Numbered from the stretch's first letter, positions 55,108 to 64,000 are shown. The stretch is DNA of 64,000 bases from an uncultured Erythrobacter sp. (GCF_947499705.1 NZ_CANMPJ010000002.1:887780-951779), one strand, 5' to 3'. Notes: generated from the sequence alone by a model not told the origin. Translations and numbers: made by a program.

Positions 55108-56376
55108 ATGGGCGAAGCCTACATCATCGACGCAGTCCGCACCCCGCGCGGCATTGGCAAGCAGGGCAAGGGCGCGCTGGCTGCCGAACATCCGCAGCAT
55201 CTGGCCGCGACCGTGCTCCGCACCATTGCCGAGCGCAACGGGATCGACACAGCAACCGTCGACGATGTGATCTGGTCGGTATCGACTCAGGATGGAATGC
55301 AGGCGGGCGATCTTGGCCGGATGGCGGCTCTGGACGCGGGCTATGACACTACTTCATCCGGCACGACGCTCGACCGATTCTGCGGCGGCGGAATCACTTC
55401 GGTGAACCTCGCAGCGGCACAGGTGATGAGCGGCATGGAAGACTGCATCGTCGCGGGCGGAACCGAGATGATGAGCCTGACAGCCGCGATGTCGAAAGAG
55501 AAGATGCAGGCAGGCCTCAAGCCGCCCATGATGGGCAGCTACAATGAGCGCTTGCAAAAGGTGCACCCGCAATCGCACCAGGGCATTTGCGGCGATGCGA
55601 TTGCGACCATCGAAGGGTTCACTCGGGAAGAGCTGGACGAGGTCGGCTATCGCTCGCAGCAGCGCGCTGCCGAGGCGATTGGCGAGGGGCGCTTTGACAA
55701 GTCGGTTGTCCCGGTGGTCGATGACGAAGGCAATGTGATCCTCGACAAGGATGAATATCCGCGTCCGCAAACCACGCTGGAAGGTCTGGCTCAGCTGGAG
55801 CCTGCCTTCACCAAGATCGCCGATGTTCCGCTCGATGCGAATGGCACGACGTTTCGCGGCTTGATCAATCAGAAATATCCTGATGTCGATATTCAGCACT
55901 TCCACCACGCGGGCAACAGCTCCGGCGTAGTCGATGGTGCGGCGGCGGTGCTCGTCACCAGCAAGGCGTACGCAGAGAAGCACGGCCTTAAGCCGCGCGC
56001 GCGGATCGTCGCGACAGCGAATATGGGCGATGATCCCACGCTGATGCTCAACGCGCCGGTTCCGGCAGCGAAGAAGGTGCTCGAAAAGGCCGACATGAGC
56101 CTCGACGATATCGACCTGTTCGAAATCAACGAAGCCTTCGCCGTGGTCGCCGCCAAGTTCGTTCGCGACCTCGAGCTTGATTGGGACAAGGTCAATGTGA
56201 ATGGCGGCTCGATCGCGCTTGGCCACCCGATTGGTGCGACCGGCTCGATTCTGATCGGCACGATCATAGATGAGCTTGAACGCCGCGACCTCAAAACCGG
56301 GCTTGTGACGATGTGCGCAGCGGGCGGCATGGCTCCGGCGATCATCGTTGAGCGCGTGGACGGTTTCGTTGACTGA
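55108..56376 (+). CDS. Acetyl-CoA C-acyltransferase (thiolase)
   Basis: 422 residues. The active-site Cys is in TTLDRFCGGGITSVN, and the C-terminal blocks are NEAFAVVAAKF, NVNGGSIALGHPIGATGSI (His) and MCAAGGMAPA (second Cys). It cleaves 3-ketoacyl-CoA or condenses acyl-CoAs. It starts about 115 bp from the divergent hydratase gene, so the two operons probably share a control region. The next gene overlaps its stop. Confidence 0.94.
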   Translation: MGEAYIIDAVRTPRGIGKQGKGALAAEHPQHLAATVLRTIAERNGIDTATVDDVIWSVSTQDGMQAGDLGRMAALDAGYDTTSSGTTLDRFCGGGITSVNLAAAQVMSGMEDCIVAGGTEMMSLTAAMSKEKMQAGLKPPMMGSYNERLQKVHPQSHQGICGDAIATIEGFTREELDEVGYRSQQRAAEAIGEGRFDKSVVPVVDDEGNVILDKDEYPRPQTTLEGLAQLEPAFTKIADVPLDANGTTFRGLINQKYPDVDIQHFHHAGNSSGVVDGAAAVLVTSKAYAEKHGLKPRARIVATANMGDDPTLMLNAPVPAAKKVLEKADMSLDDIDLFEINEAFAVVAAKFVRDLELDWDKVNVNGGSIALGHPIGATGSILIGTIIDELERRDLKTGLVTMCAAGGMAPAIIVERVDGFVD

Positions 56377-57901
56377 GATAGCCGACAACACGCCAGTCAT
56401 AATTGGCGTAGGACAGTATTCGGAAAAGGTCGGGCAGACGGGCTATGAAGCGTTGTCCTATATGGACCTCGCGGGCCGGGCGTTGTCAGAGGCCATCGCC
56501 GATAGCGCCGCCGAAGGGAATGTCGCCGATGCGATAGACACGCTCGCAGCGATCCGCGCGTTCGAAATGTCGCGTCCGGATCGCAAGCCGCCCTTCGGAG
56601 CAGCGAACAATGTCCCGCGTGCGATTGCCAAGCGGGTTGCAGCGAACCCCGAGCGCGCGATCCTCACGACGACAGGTGGGCAGACCAACCAGCAACTCGT
56701 CGGCGAGTTCGCCAGCAACATCGCTGCGGGTGAGAGCCAATGCGCGGTGATTGTCGGGTCGGAGGCGATCTCGACCGTGCTGGCATTGTCGGCCAAGGGC
56801 GAGAAACCGGATTGGTCGGAAGAGGTCGAAGGTGACTTCGAAGATCAGGGCTTTGGGGTCGAAGGACTCATGGAGCCTGCTCTGTTTGCCCACGGCGCGA
56901 CCGGCGCGATCCCGCTCTATGCGCTGGCCGAAAACGCGCGGCGAGCAAAGCTGGGCAAGGGTCTGGACGAATATCGCCGCTACATCGGCGAGCTATTCGC
57001 ACCGTTCACCAAAGTCGCTGCCGCCAACCCGCATGCCGCCGCGCCAGTCGAACGCAGCGCGGAGCAACTGGCCACTGTCACTGAGCGCAATCGGATCGTC
57101 GCCGAACCCTATCCGCGCATGACCGTGGCGCGAGATCAGGTGAACCAGGCCGCCGCGATCATTGTCGCCAGCGCTGGCTTGGCTCGCGATCTGGGTGTGT
57201 CGGAGGACAAGTGGGTGCATATCCACGCTGTCTCCGCCGCGACAGAACTGATGCTATCACAGCGCCCCGACCTCTCGGCGAACCCCGCGTCCATCGCCAG
57301 CGTCGAGGCTGCGCTGGAGCGTTCTGGCAAGTCGATGGCAGACATGCGCTACATCGATTTCTATTCGTGCTTTGCGGTCCCCGTTTTCAACCAGATCGAC
57401 CATTTCGGTCTAACCGCCGACGACCCGCGTGGACTGACATTGACTGGCGGGCTGCCGTTTTTTGGTGGCGCGGGAAACAACTATTCGGCGCATGCAATCT
57501 GCGAAGCGGTGCAGCGCGCTCGCGGTGATCGCGGGGCCTTTGCCTTGGTCGGCGCGAATGGCGGCTGGATGAGCAAATACGCCACCGGCATCTATTCGAC
57601 CGAGCCAGCGGATTGGTCCGCGAATGACCGGTTCGAAAAGCTGCCGGATGCAACCGACGCCGTGCCCGCAGCCATTGGCCCGTTCGATCACGCCAAGGTC
57701 GAAACCTACACGATCAACAATGCCAAGACAGGCAGTGTCGCGGTGTTCCTCGGGCGCAATGATGCCGGTGAGCGGGTGTGCGGCAATGCCGACCTTACGC
57801 ACGAAGCTACGCGGAGGGCATTCGAGAACGGAGACCCCTTCGGCGTGCAGCTCAATATCACCCAGGACGAGAACGGTCGAAACATTGGACGTCTAAGCTG
57901 A
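56369..57901 (+). CDS. Thiolase-like acetyl-CoA acetyltransferase with C-terminal extension
   Basis: 510 residues from the TTG at 56369, which overlaps the thiolase stop by 8 nt; another TTG at 56348 is possible. VIIGVGQYSEK, TTTGGQTNQQLVGEFASNIAAGESQCAVIVGSEA and GLTLTGGLPFFGGAGNNYSAHAICEAVQRAR are features of the large, SCP-x-like thiolase family. The usual Cys of the first active-site block is not visible in GGQTNQQL, so catalysis is uncertain. About 90 C-terminal residues form an OB-fold-like extension. It probably acts with the thiolase upstream. Confidence 0.82.
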   Translation: MTEIADNTPVIIGVGQYSEKVGQTGYEALSYMDLAGRALSEAIADSAAEGNVADAIDTLAAIRAFEMSRPDRKPPFGAANNVPRAIAKRVAANPERAILTTTGGQTNQQLVGEFASNIAAGESQCAVIVGSEAISTVLALSAKGEKPDWSEEVEGDFEDQGFGVEGLMEPALFAHGATGAIPLYALAENARRAKLGKGLDEYRRYIGELFAPFTKVAAANPHAAAPVERSAEQLATVTERNRIVAEPYPRMTVARDQVNQAAAIIVASAGLARDLGVSEDKWVHIHAVSAATELMLSQRPDLSANPASIASVEAALERSGKSMADMRYIDFYSCFAVPVFNQIDHFGLTADDPRGLTLTGGLPFFGGAGNNYSAHAICEAVQRARGDRGAFALVGANGGWMSKYATGIYSTEPADWSANDRFEKLPDATDAVPAAIGPFDHAKVETYTINNAKTGSVAVFLGRNDAGERVCGNADLTHEATRRAFENGDPFGVQLNITQDENGRNIGRLS

Positions 57902-57985
57902 GCTTGCGGAGCGCTTTCCTACAGGGCGCCGGCGGTGTCATAGCGGAGCTGATATTTCGCGGTATGGGCGGGTAATGTTGGACAA

Positions 57986-58079
57986 GTGTCAACTTCGGTG
58001 TGGCGTGTGCTTTTTACCAAGAACCAGACATTTAGGAGGTGAAGCGCTGCCTGACACGGTGTCAATTGTGTCAACTTTG
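57986..58079 (+). repeat. GTGTCAACTT repeat, copy 2
   Basis: GTGTCAACTTCG at 57986 recurs as GTGTCAACTT at 58068, after GCTGCCTGACACGGTGTCA at 58046. Spacings of 60 and 82 nt are the same as in copy 1 at 38360. It lies about 20 bp before the hppD promoter. Confidence 0.75.
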
Positions 58080-58099
58080 CCGCCCCTCGCTAACGAGCT

Positions 58100-58128
58100 T
58101 TGACAAATCGGCATGAGAAGCGTATTTA
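58100..58128 (+). promoter_or_regulatory. Strong sigma-70-type promoter for hppD
   Basis: TTGACA (58100-58105) and TATTTA (58123-58128) are 17 nt apart. The -10 box runs into the inverted repeats of the operator candidate, so binding there would block RNA polymerase. Confidence 0.65.
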
Positions 58129-58153
58129 GTTTCAAACGTAACTAAATTGAAAC
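58125..58153. promoter_or_regulatory. Interleaved inverted repeats overlapping the hppD promoter
   Basis: Two perfect 7-bp inverted repeats interlock: TTTAGTT (58125) with AACTAAA (58140), and GTTTCAA (58129) with TTGAAAC (58147). The pattern suits a winged-helix regulator of MarR type, a common controller of tyrosine and aromatic catabolism; the regulator is not seen in the window. Confidence 0.55.
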
Positions 58154-58171
58154 ACTGCGAGACCCCATCCC

Positions 58172-59287
58172 ATGACGATGCATCCCGGCGATCTGTTCGA
58201 AAATCCAGCAGGCCTGGACGGCTTTGAATTTGTCGAGTTCTGCTCACCGGAAAAGGGCATTCTCGAACCCGTGTTCGAAGCGATGGGCTTCACCCGCGTC
58301 GCCAAACATCGCAGCAAGGATGTTCATCTTTGGCGGCAAGGCGGCATCAACCTGATCGCCAATTACGAACCACGCAGCGCGGCCTGGTATTTTGCGCGCG
58401 AGCACGGACCGAGCGCATGCGGCATGGCTTTCCGCGTCCGCGATGCAGCCAAGGCGTATGATCATCTGATGGCGCAGGGCGCGGAGCCGGTCGCCAATGA
58501 GCCTGGCCCGATGGAACTGCGCATCCCCGCGATCCGCGGGATCGGCGGGGCAATCCTGTATCTGGTCGATCGCTATGCTGGGGCCGAGGATAAGAGCCTC
58601 ACCATCTACGACATCGATTTCGACTACCTGCCGGGCGTTGATCCCTATCCCGAAGGCGCAGGCTTCCACACGATCGATCACCTGACGCACAACGTCTATA
58701 CCGGGCGGATGAAGTATTGGGCGGACTATTATGAGAGCCTGTTCAACTTTCAGGAAATCCGGTTCTTCGACATCAAGGGCGAGTATACTGGCCTTACCTC
58801 GAAAGCGCTGACCGCGCCCGATGGAAAGATCCGCATACCGCTCAACGAAGAAGGCGAAGGCGGGAAAGGCCAGATCGAAGAGTTCCTGCGCGAATTCAAC
58901 GGTGAAGGCATTCAGCACATCGCGTTAATCTGCGAAGATCTGGTTGCGTGCTGGGATCGCCTGAAAGAATTCGGCGTGCCGTTTATGACTGCACCGCCTG
59001 AAACCTACTATTCGATGCTCGACGAGCGCCTGCCGGAGCACGGCGAAGATGCAAACGCGCTCCAGACGCGTGGCATCCTGCTCGATGGCACGACCGAGGG
59101 CGGCGAACCGCGCCTGCTGTTGCAGATCTTCGCAGAAGCGCAGGTCGGCCCGGTGTTCTTCGAATTCATTCAGCGCAAAGGCGACGATGGCTTTGGTGAA
59201 GGCAACTTCAAGGCGCTGTTCGAAAGCATCGAGCGCGATCAGGTCGCGCGCGGTGTGCTGAACGTCGCCGAAGAGCCCGCCGAATGA
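58172..59287 (+). CDS. hppD: 4-hydroxyphenylpyruvate dioxygenase
   Basis: 371 residues; a second ATG two codons later is an alternative start. The enzyme turns 4-hydroxyphenylpyruvate into homogentisate with Fe(II) and O2, in tyrosine breakdown (or pyomelanin/tocopherol-type routes). Iron ligands are expected at [14 protein letters not shown] and [10 protein letters not shown], all seen. [43 protein letters not shown] is the conserved C-terminal block including the gating helix. It overlaps the VOC gene by 4 nt. Confidence 0.95.
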   Translation: MTMHPGDLFENPAGLDGFEFVEFCSPEKGILEPVFEAMGFTRVAKHRSKDVHLWRQGGINLIANYEPRSAAWYFAREHGPSACGMAFRVRDAAKAYDHLMAQGAEPVANEPGPMELRIPAIRGIGGAILYLVDRYAGAEDKSLTIYDIDFDYLPGVDPYPEGAGFHTIDHLTHNVYTGRMKYWADYYESLFNFQEIRFFDIKGEYTGLTSKALTAPDGKIRIPLNEEGEGGKGQIEEFLREFNGEGIQHIALICEDLVACWDRLKEFGVPFMTAPPETYYSMLDERLPEHGEDANALQTRGILLDGTTEGGEPRLLLQIFAEAQVGPVFFEFIQRKGDDGFGEGNFKALFESIERDQVARGVLNVAEEPAE

Positions 59288-59850
59288 GCGCGCATCCCGT
59301 CAAATTGGGCGGCGTCCATCACGTCGCCTATCGCTGCCGCGACGCCAAAGAGACGGTCGAATGGTATGGCCGCGTGATGGGCATGGATTACACCACCGCC
59401 TTTGCCGAGGATCACGTTCCATCAACCGGCGAATACGACCCGTACATGCACATCTTTCTGGATGCGGGTAACGGCAACATTCTGGCATTTTTCGAGCTGC
59501 CCAATCAGCCTGATATGGGCCGTGATGAGAACACACCAGCTTGGGTGCAGCACCTCGCGTTCCGCGTGCCGAACGAAGCAGCACTGCTTGCGGCCAAGGC
59601 GCATGTCGAGGCGCAGGGCATCGACGTGCTCGGACCGACACATCACGGCATATTCAAATCGATCTACTTTTTCGATCCGAACGGCCACCGGGTTGAGCTG
59701 GCGGCGGACATCGGCACTGACGAACAATATGCCGAACTGGCCCGAGTCGCGCCCTTGATGCTTGAGGAGTGGTCTCAGACCAAGAAAGCACCTCGTCATG
59801 CCGATTGGCTGCACGAAATTGCGCGCGAAGAGCACGAAAAGGCTCCTTAG
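59284..59850 (+). CDS. VOC (glyoxalase/bleomycin-resistance fold) family protein
   Basis: 188 residues. Two betaalphabetabetabeta modules with [24 protein letters not shown], the metal-type residues in WVQHLAFRV and [16 protein letters not shown]. The overlap ATGA with hppD indicates coupling and hence a role in tyrosine or homogentisate metabolism, but no hmgA, maleylacetoacetate isomerase or fumarylacetoacetase is seen. It could be an extradiol-type dioxygenase or a small-molecule lyase. Confidence 0.8.
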   Translation: MSAHPVKLGGVHHVAYRCRDAKETVEWYGRVMGMDYTTAFAEDHVPSTGEYDPYMHIFLDAGNGNILAFFELPNQPDMGRDENTPAWVQHLAFRVPNEAALLAAKAHVEAQGIDVLGPTHHGIFKSIYFFDPNGHRVELAADIGTDEQYAELARVAPLMLEEWSQTKKAPRHADWLHEIAREEHEKAP

Positions 59851-60033
59851 CCAATTCCTAGGCTTATCTGACACCTGCTTCGCGGAGTGTCGAAAACCTA
59901 CAAAAGCCCTTTTGCTCCAAGGATTAATGTTTGGTTGACTCTATCCGGGGTCCTCCATAACCCTTTCGCCTGCCTGAAGAGACAAGGTCGCTAAGCAAGT
60001 CCGCAGGTTCAACAGGTTTCCGGGGGGAGCTGG

Positions 60034-61785
60034 ATGACGTCTGTCGCGACCAATCCGCGTGTCTATATTTCTGTATGCGCTTCAAGCCTGGCGGTAGCCA
60101 TGGCTTTGGCAGGTGGTACGCAAGCCGCTGCACAATCGACTGGCCAAACCAGTCAGGAGCTGGAGCTGCCCGATACCGAGGAGCGCCCGAGTGATCGGGC
60201 GAATGTCCGGATTGAGCGTGATGCTGGACTGCGGGCCAATTGCCCATTCGATGAGAGCGATCTGACCACAACGCTCAACGCGGTTGAGTTTGTGGATGTT
60301 GGCGGCGGGGTGCTCGCTCCTGAGCTCGCGCAATCGCTGGCACGAGTTGAAACACCGGCAGGCGAACGCCCGCTTTCCGTAATCTGTGACATTCGCGATG
60401 CGGCAAATACGGCGCTGCGACAGGATGGCTGGATCGCCACGGTTCAGGTGCCCCAACAAGAGCTGGCAGGTGCTCTGCGCCTCGACGTGGTTTCGGCCAA
60501 TATTTCGGAAATTCGGATTTCAGGTGACCCTGGTCCCTATCGCGATGCACTGACTAGAGCGATTGAGCCCCTGCGTGAGCTTGACCCGCTGAACGAGCGC
60601 GAAGCCGAACGAATTCTGCTCAACGCCAACGATATTCCCGGCCTTGAAGTCAGGCTGGCGCTCGCGCCATCGGGCGAAGCACCGGGCGAGGTTATCGGCA
60701 ATCTCTCGGTCGATTTTGAGCGTTACGCCGCGTTCTTTAACGTCCGCAACTACAACGCTCAAAGCATTGGGCGCGAGACAGGGTTCGCCCGGTTTGAGGC
60801 ATATGGCCTTACAGGCCTGTCCGACATCACCTATGTCGCTGGCCAGACAACCGCCGACTTCGATGAACAATGGATTGTTCAAGGCGGCCACGAATTCGGC
60901 ATCGGGCCAGACAATATCCGCGTCGGTGTCGATGTTGTGTTCGCATCCGCGCGCCCGACGATTCAGAATCTTGACCTTGAAACCGATACTTTGGTGGCGA
61001 ACCTTTCAGTCGCCTATCCACTGCTCCGGACGCCTTCGACCGCAGCGGATATCACGCTCGGCTTCGACTATATCGAGCAAGAGACCAAGGTTACTCCGGT
61101 CACGCTCAGCAAGGATTCGATCCGCACAGTATTTCTGCGTGCGCAGGTGGACGGACAGAAGCGCAGGCTCGATCGGTCGACGTCATTTCTTTACAGTGCA
61201 TTTGCCGAGGCGCGGCAGGGCCTCGATGTATTCAGCGCGACGTCACTGAATGGTTTCGGCGCCGCTGTGACGGACGGCATTACGGCTTCTCGGCCCTTTG
61301 GCAATGCCGATGCGTTTGTGCTGCGCGGCGGTGTGGACGCGACCTGGTTCCCAGGTTCGATTTTCGATCTGCGCGGCCGTTTCGAAGCGCAATGGACTGA
61401 TGAGCCGCTGCTCAACTTTGATGAATACGCGATCGGTAACCTCAGTATTGGTCGCGGCTACGATCCCGGTGCAAACAGCGGCGACCGTGCATTGGGCGGA
61501 TCGGCAGAGGTCGGTGCCACGGTACTCGATCAGGCTCGCCACCGTCTGCAATTGTTCGGCTTTTTCGACATAGTTCAGGTTGAGAACCTCGATCGCGGTA
61601 CGCCCGATCCGAAGCGCACGCTCAAGTCCGCAGGTGCTGGCCTGCGGTATTCGTTCGGGTCCGGCATCAACGTCGAGGTGACATATGCATCGCCGCTCGA
61701 TCGGGCGTTGTTCTCCGACACGGAGAGGCCACCTGACCGGGTGCTGTTCTCTCTTACCACCAAATTCCCAGCATTGTTCCGTTGA
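60034..61785 (+). CDS. Two-partner secretion transporter TpsB (ShlB/FhaC/HecB family)
   Basis: 583 residues. A signal peptide (cleavage near AAAQS) is followed by a POTRA-like region (about 60-190, IRISGDPGPYRDALTRAIEPL ... LNANDIPGLEVRLALAPSGEAPGE) and a 16-strand barrel ending in a C-terminal Phe-Arg. The YDPGANSGDRALGGSAEV block fits the ShlB family VRGY.EG..GDR pattern (here SIGRGYDPG). It carries the TpsA protein encoded directly downstream across the outer membrane. Confidence 0.9.
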   Translation: MTSVATNPRVYISVCASSLAVAMALAGGTQAAAQSTGQTSQELELPDTEERPSDRANVRIERDAGLRANCPFDESDLTTTLNAVEFVDVGGGVLAPELAQSLARVETPAGERPLSVICDIRDAANTALRQDGWIATVQVPQQELAGALRLDVVSANISEIRISGDPGPYRDALTRAIEPLRELDPLNEREAERILLNANDIPGLEVRLALAPSGEAPGEVIGNLSVDFERYAAFFNVRNYNAQSIGRETGFARFEAYGLTGLSDITYVAGQTTADFDEQWIVQGGHEFGIGPDNIRVGVDVVFASARPTIQNLDLETDTLVANLSVAYPLLRTPSTAADITLGFDYIEQETKVTPVTLSKDSIRTVFLRAQVDGQKRRLDRSTSFLYSAFAEARQGLDVFSATSLNGFGAAVTDGITASRPFGNADAFVLRGGVDATWFPGSIFDLRGRFEAQWTDEPLLNFDEYAIGNLSIGRGYDPGANSGDRALGGSAEVGATVLDQARHRLQLFGFFDIVQVENLDRGTPDPKRTLKSAGAGLRYSFGSGINVEVTYASPLDRALFSDTERPPDRVLFSLTTKFPALFR

Positions 61786-61811
61786 GCCGGCCCGCGGCAG
61801 GAGATTTCGAG

Positions 61812-64000
61812 ATGGCAGTCGCAAGCAGGAAAATTCGCAGCCGGATGCTGATGACCACCGCTCTGGTGGCAGTCGCTGCGATGCCCGGGGTGGCGCATGC
61901 GCAGTTGGTCACCAGCGGTGATCTGAGCTCCGCAGTCGACAGCGCAGGCAATCCCGGCCAGCTTACGGTCACCGATACCAGCGCGACCCAAACCGATATC
62001 GAAATTGAAGCTGCCGTCGTCGTCGCCGAATGGACCGATTTCAACATCGGCACCGGCGATACCGTCAACGTCACGATAGACGGCGGCTTGGGGATTGCCG
62101 AAGCGACCTTGTTCAACCGCGTGATCGGCGCGAATCCATCCAACATTGATGGCACGCTGAATGCGGCTGGCATCAATTTCTGGCTCGTAAACCAGAACGG
62201 CATTCTGTTCGGCAACGATACCGCGATAAACGCCCAGTCGTTCTTTGCGTCAACCGTCGACGTCGCGAACCAAGATGTCTTCGATTTCTACGAAGGCACC
62301 GACTTGTTCGGGAACGGCACCGACACGCTGAACTTTGCGGGCGTTTCTACCGCAGCGGTTCAGGCTCTCGGCAATGCCAGCTTCGTGACCGATGGCTCGC
62401 TGGCGTTCGTTGGTCAACAGCTCGACCTGACGGGTTCTTTCGATGCTGGCACAGGCCGTGCGATTTTCGTCACCGCAAGCGATGTAGATGTCAGCTTCAC
62501 GGCAGGAAGCCCGCTGACCTACACCGTCAATGCAGGCACCACGATAGCCGCCCAGAACATCGACGGATCGATCCAGGGCGCCTCAGCGGAATTCGCCATG
62601 TTTACGGCGGCCGGTGTGGTCGGAGCCTTGCTCGACATCGACGCGACCGTAACGGCCACAACGGCGCTGGCGACCGATACCGGGATCGCCTTGCTCGCTT
62701 CCGGACCTTCGTCTGTGACTGTGGAGATTGGCGGAGAGTTTTCGAGCACTGGGGAAGTCGTTCTCAATTCCAACGGAGATCTGACTGCAACTGCCAACAT
62801 CTCCGGCAGCGACCTCGATATTGACGCTACCGGCGCAATCAGCTCCGTCGATCTGACTTCGTCTGACGGCGATCTGAACCTCAATGCCGGGACGACCATA
62901 ATGGCGGGCGTTCTTGAGACCAGCGGTGCTGGTGGAGCTACACTCACAGCCGCTGGCAACATCACGACGACGTCGATCACATCGAACGAGCCTGGCCTGG
63001 TCAATGGGTTTATCGATGCTGAGAGCACGGGCGGCGGGACGCTTGATCTTGGTGCGCTGTCGAGCGACGGCAATATCGATCTGGACACGAGCGGTCTGGT
63101 TACGACCAGCACGATTAACTCGCTGGGTGACCTGACCATTGGCGGGACGACCGATCCAGGCGCGGTAACCTTCACTGGCAATGTCAGTGCAGATGCGATC
63201 GACATCGATACGACCGGAGTGGTGACGGCGCTCGATATCGAGTCGACCGATGGCGATCTCAACATTCTGGCGGGGGACTCGATCAGCGCAGGCGGTGTGA
63301 CTGCGACCGAAGGCGATGTGATCCTGTCGGCGACGAACAACATCACGACCACTTCGATCAGCTCGAACGAGAACCTCGGAACCGGCGGCGCGATCGATGT
63401 GGACAGCACCGGCGGGGGCACGCTTGATCTGGGCGCGGTGTCCGGCGACGGCGCTGCCAACCTTGATACGACCGGGACGCTGACGCTGGGTCTGGTCAAT
63501 ATCGGCGGTGCGCTGGTGATCGGTGCGGCCAATCAGCCGACCACGCTGAACCTCAATGACGACATCACCGCTGGCAGCTTCACGTTTACTTCGGCCAACC
63601 CGTTCGTGTCGCAGGACATCACCACGACCGATGGTGATCTGAACATCGATGCAGCCTCGATCACGACGGGTAATCTGGAAGCGGACAATGGCGGCGGAGT
63701 GATCCTGACCGCGACCGGCAATATCACGACGACGTCGATCACATCGAACGAGCCTGGTGTGGTGAACGGGTTTATCGATGTTGAGAGCACGGGCGGCGGG
63801 ACGCTTGATCTTGGTGCGCTGTCGAGCGACGGCAATATCGATCTGGACACGAGCGGTCTGGTTACGACCAGCACGATTAACTCGCTGGGTGACCTGACCA
63901 TTGGCGGGACGACCGATCCAGGCGCGGTAACCTTCACTGGCAATGTCAGTGCAGATGCGATCGACATCGATACGACCGGAGTGGTGACGGCGCTCGATAT
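61812..64000 (+). CDS. TpsA exoprotein, filamentous-haemagglutinin-type N-terminal domain; 3' end missing
   Basis: The frame stays open from the ATG at 61812 to the window end (729 codons plus 2 bases). The signal ends near AHAQ. Residues about 30-200 are the TPS domain: NFWLVNQNGILFGND corresponds to the NPNGI-type motif. The rest is a long Thr/Gly/Asp/Ser-rich series of short beta-helix-like repeats (TSSDGDLNLNAGTTI, LDLGALSSDGNIDLD). It is exported by the TpsB 26 nt upstream and is expected at the cell surface, in adhesion or biofilm. A 284-bp segment occurs twice, 762 bp apart. Confidence 0.88.
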   Translation, partial: MAVASRKIRSRMLMTTALVAVAAMPGVAHAQLVTSGDLSSAVDSAGNPGQLTVTDTSATQTDIEIEAAVVVAEWTDFNIGTGDTVNVTIDGGLGIAEATLFNRVIGANPSNIDGTLNAAGINFWLVNQNGILFGNDTAINAQSFFASTVDVANQDVFDFYEGTDLFGNGTDTLNFAGVSTAAVQALGNASFVTDGSLAFVGQQLDLTGSFDAGTGRAIFVTASDVDVSFTAGSPLTYTVNAGTTIAAQNIDGSIQGASAEFAMFTAAGVVGALLDIDATVTATTALATDTGIALLASGPSSVTVEIGGEFSSTGEVVLNSNGDLTATANISGSDLDIDATGAISSVDLTSSDGDLNLNAGTTIMAGVLETSGAGGATLTAAGNITTTSITSNEPGLVNGFIDAESTGGGTLDLGALSSDGNIDLDTSGLVTTSTINSLGDLTIGGTTDPGAVTFTGNVSADAIDIDTTGVVTALDIESTDGDLNILAGDSISAGGVTATEGDVILSATNNITTTSISSNENLGTGGAIDVDSTGGGTLDLGAVSGDGAANLDTTGTLTLGLVNIGGALVIGAANQPTTLNLNDDITAGSFTFTSANPFVSQDITTTDGDLNIDAASITTGNLEADNGGGVILTATGNITTTSITSNEPGVVNGFIDVESTGGGTLDLGALSSDGNIDLDTSGLVTTSTINSLGDLTIGGTTDPGAVTFTGNVSADAIDIDTTGVVTALD
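62955..63238 (+). repeat. Internal direct repeat of the TpsA gene, first copy
   Basis: Nearly identical to 63717-64000, offset 762 bp (254 codons). Only a few base changes are seen over the 284 bp, e.g. around 62995 and 63020. The second copy is cut by the window end, so the unit may be longer. Confidence 0.85.
63717..64000 (+). repeat. Internal direct repeat of the TpsA gene, second copy (cut by window end)
   Basis: Second copy of the segment at 62955-63238, in the same frame and orientation. Confidence 0.85.

Noticed and set aside
55354..56400. 348-codon minus-strand open frame
   Set aside because: Antisense to a thiolase with all active-site blocks; composition is Arg/His-rich as expected from a shadow frame.
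59866..59891. TGACAC ... GTGTCG near the start of the two-partner secretion region, resembling the GTGTCAACTT repeat
   Set aside because: Only one block resembles the repeat and the spacing differs; not counted as a third copy.
62519..63967. Two long minus-strand open frames (337 and 144 codons) with Ser/Pro/Val-rich sequence
   Set aside because: They are antisense to the repetitive TpsA gene, whose base composition leaves the opposite strand free of stops; they repeat with the same period and have no ribosome site or family resemblance.

Overview
The window looks like a chromosomal segment of a GC-rich alphaproteobacterium of the Sphingomonadales, most likely Erythrobacteraceae (Erythrobacter, Altererythrobacter or Qipengyuania type). 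This is inferred from the several large TonB-dependent receptors, the NDUFA12/DUF2155/aat neighbourhood, the polyhydroxyalkanoate-granule protein next to a TelA/XpaC pair, and the overall protein character. No phage, insertion sequence or CRISPR array was seen. The sequence is densely coding, mostly housekeeping and nutrient-handling genes.

Layout. 1-3.0 kb: two tandem exported methyltransferase-like proteins, an N-carbamoylputrescine amidase and folK, then tRNA-Lys. 3.2-10 kb: a ProA-like aldehyde dehydrogenase, a POT peptide transporter, a queuosine-precursor-type transporter, a concentrative nucleoside transporter and a 2-oxoglutarate/IPNS-like oxygenase. 10.2-19.4 kb: a giant TonB-dependent receptor, a MASE1 hybrid sensor kinase divergent from a TonB-like protein, and a manC-manA pair for GDP-mannose supply. 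19.4-22.6 kb: a biliverdin-type bacteriophytochrome kinase overlapping its heme oxygenase gene, with two adjacent PpsR/CrtJ-like operator candidates in front. 22.7-28.6 kb: PHA-granule protein, XpaC/TelA pair, a DUF389 membrane protein and a lone fatty acyl-AMP ligase. 28.7-31.9 kb: recX, DUF192, NDUFA12, DUF2155, aat and tRNA-Trp. 32-40 kb: two tiny paralogous proteins, an AGCS symporter, and secE-nusG ... rplK-rplA, the two halves separated by PspA-like and ABA4-like membrane genes. 40-47.8 kb: hypothetical proteins, an acetyltransferase/deacetylase/GMC oxidoreductase group, cinA and a Baeyer-Villiger-type monooxygenase. 47.9-52.7 kb: two more TonB-dependent receptors. 53-58 kb: a fatty-acid or acyl-CoA degradation set (acyl-CoA dehydrogenase, enoyl-CoA hydratase, thiolase, thiolase-like protein). 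58.1-59.9 kb: hppD plus a VOC protein for tyrosine breakdown, under a clear promoter/operator. 60-64 kb: a two-partner secretion system (TpsB transporter, then a TpsA exoprotein that runs off the end).

The most interesting non-genic signals are: (i) five copies of a structured intergenic element with three hairpins, whose stems differ while loops and linkers are conserved, arranged as two inverted pairs and one single copy; (ii) a tandem pair of 49-residue proteins at 32785 and 33065 that align without gaps; (iii) a two-copy repeat built on GTGTCAACTT with identical 82-nt spacing; (iv) the phytochrome-operon operator candidates; and (v) interleaved inverted repeats on top of the hppD promoter.
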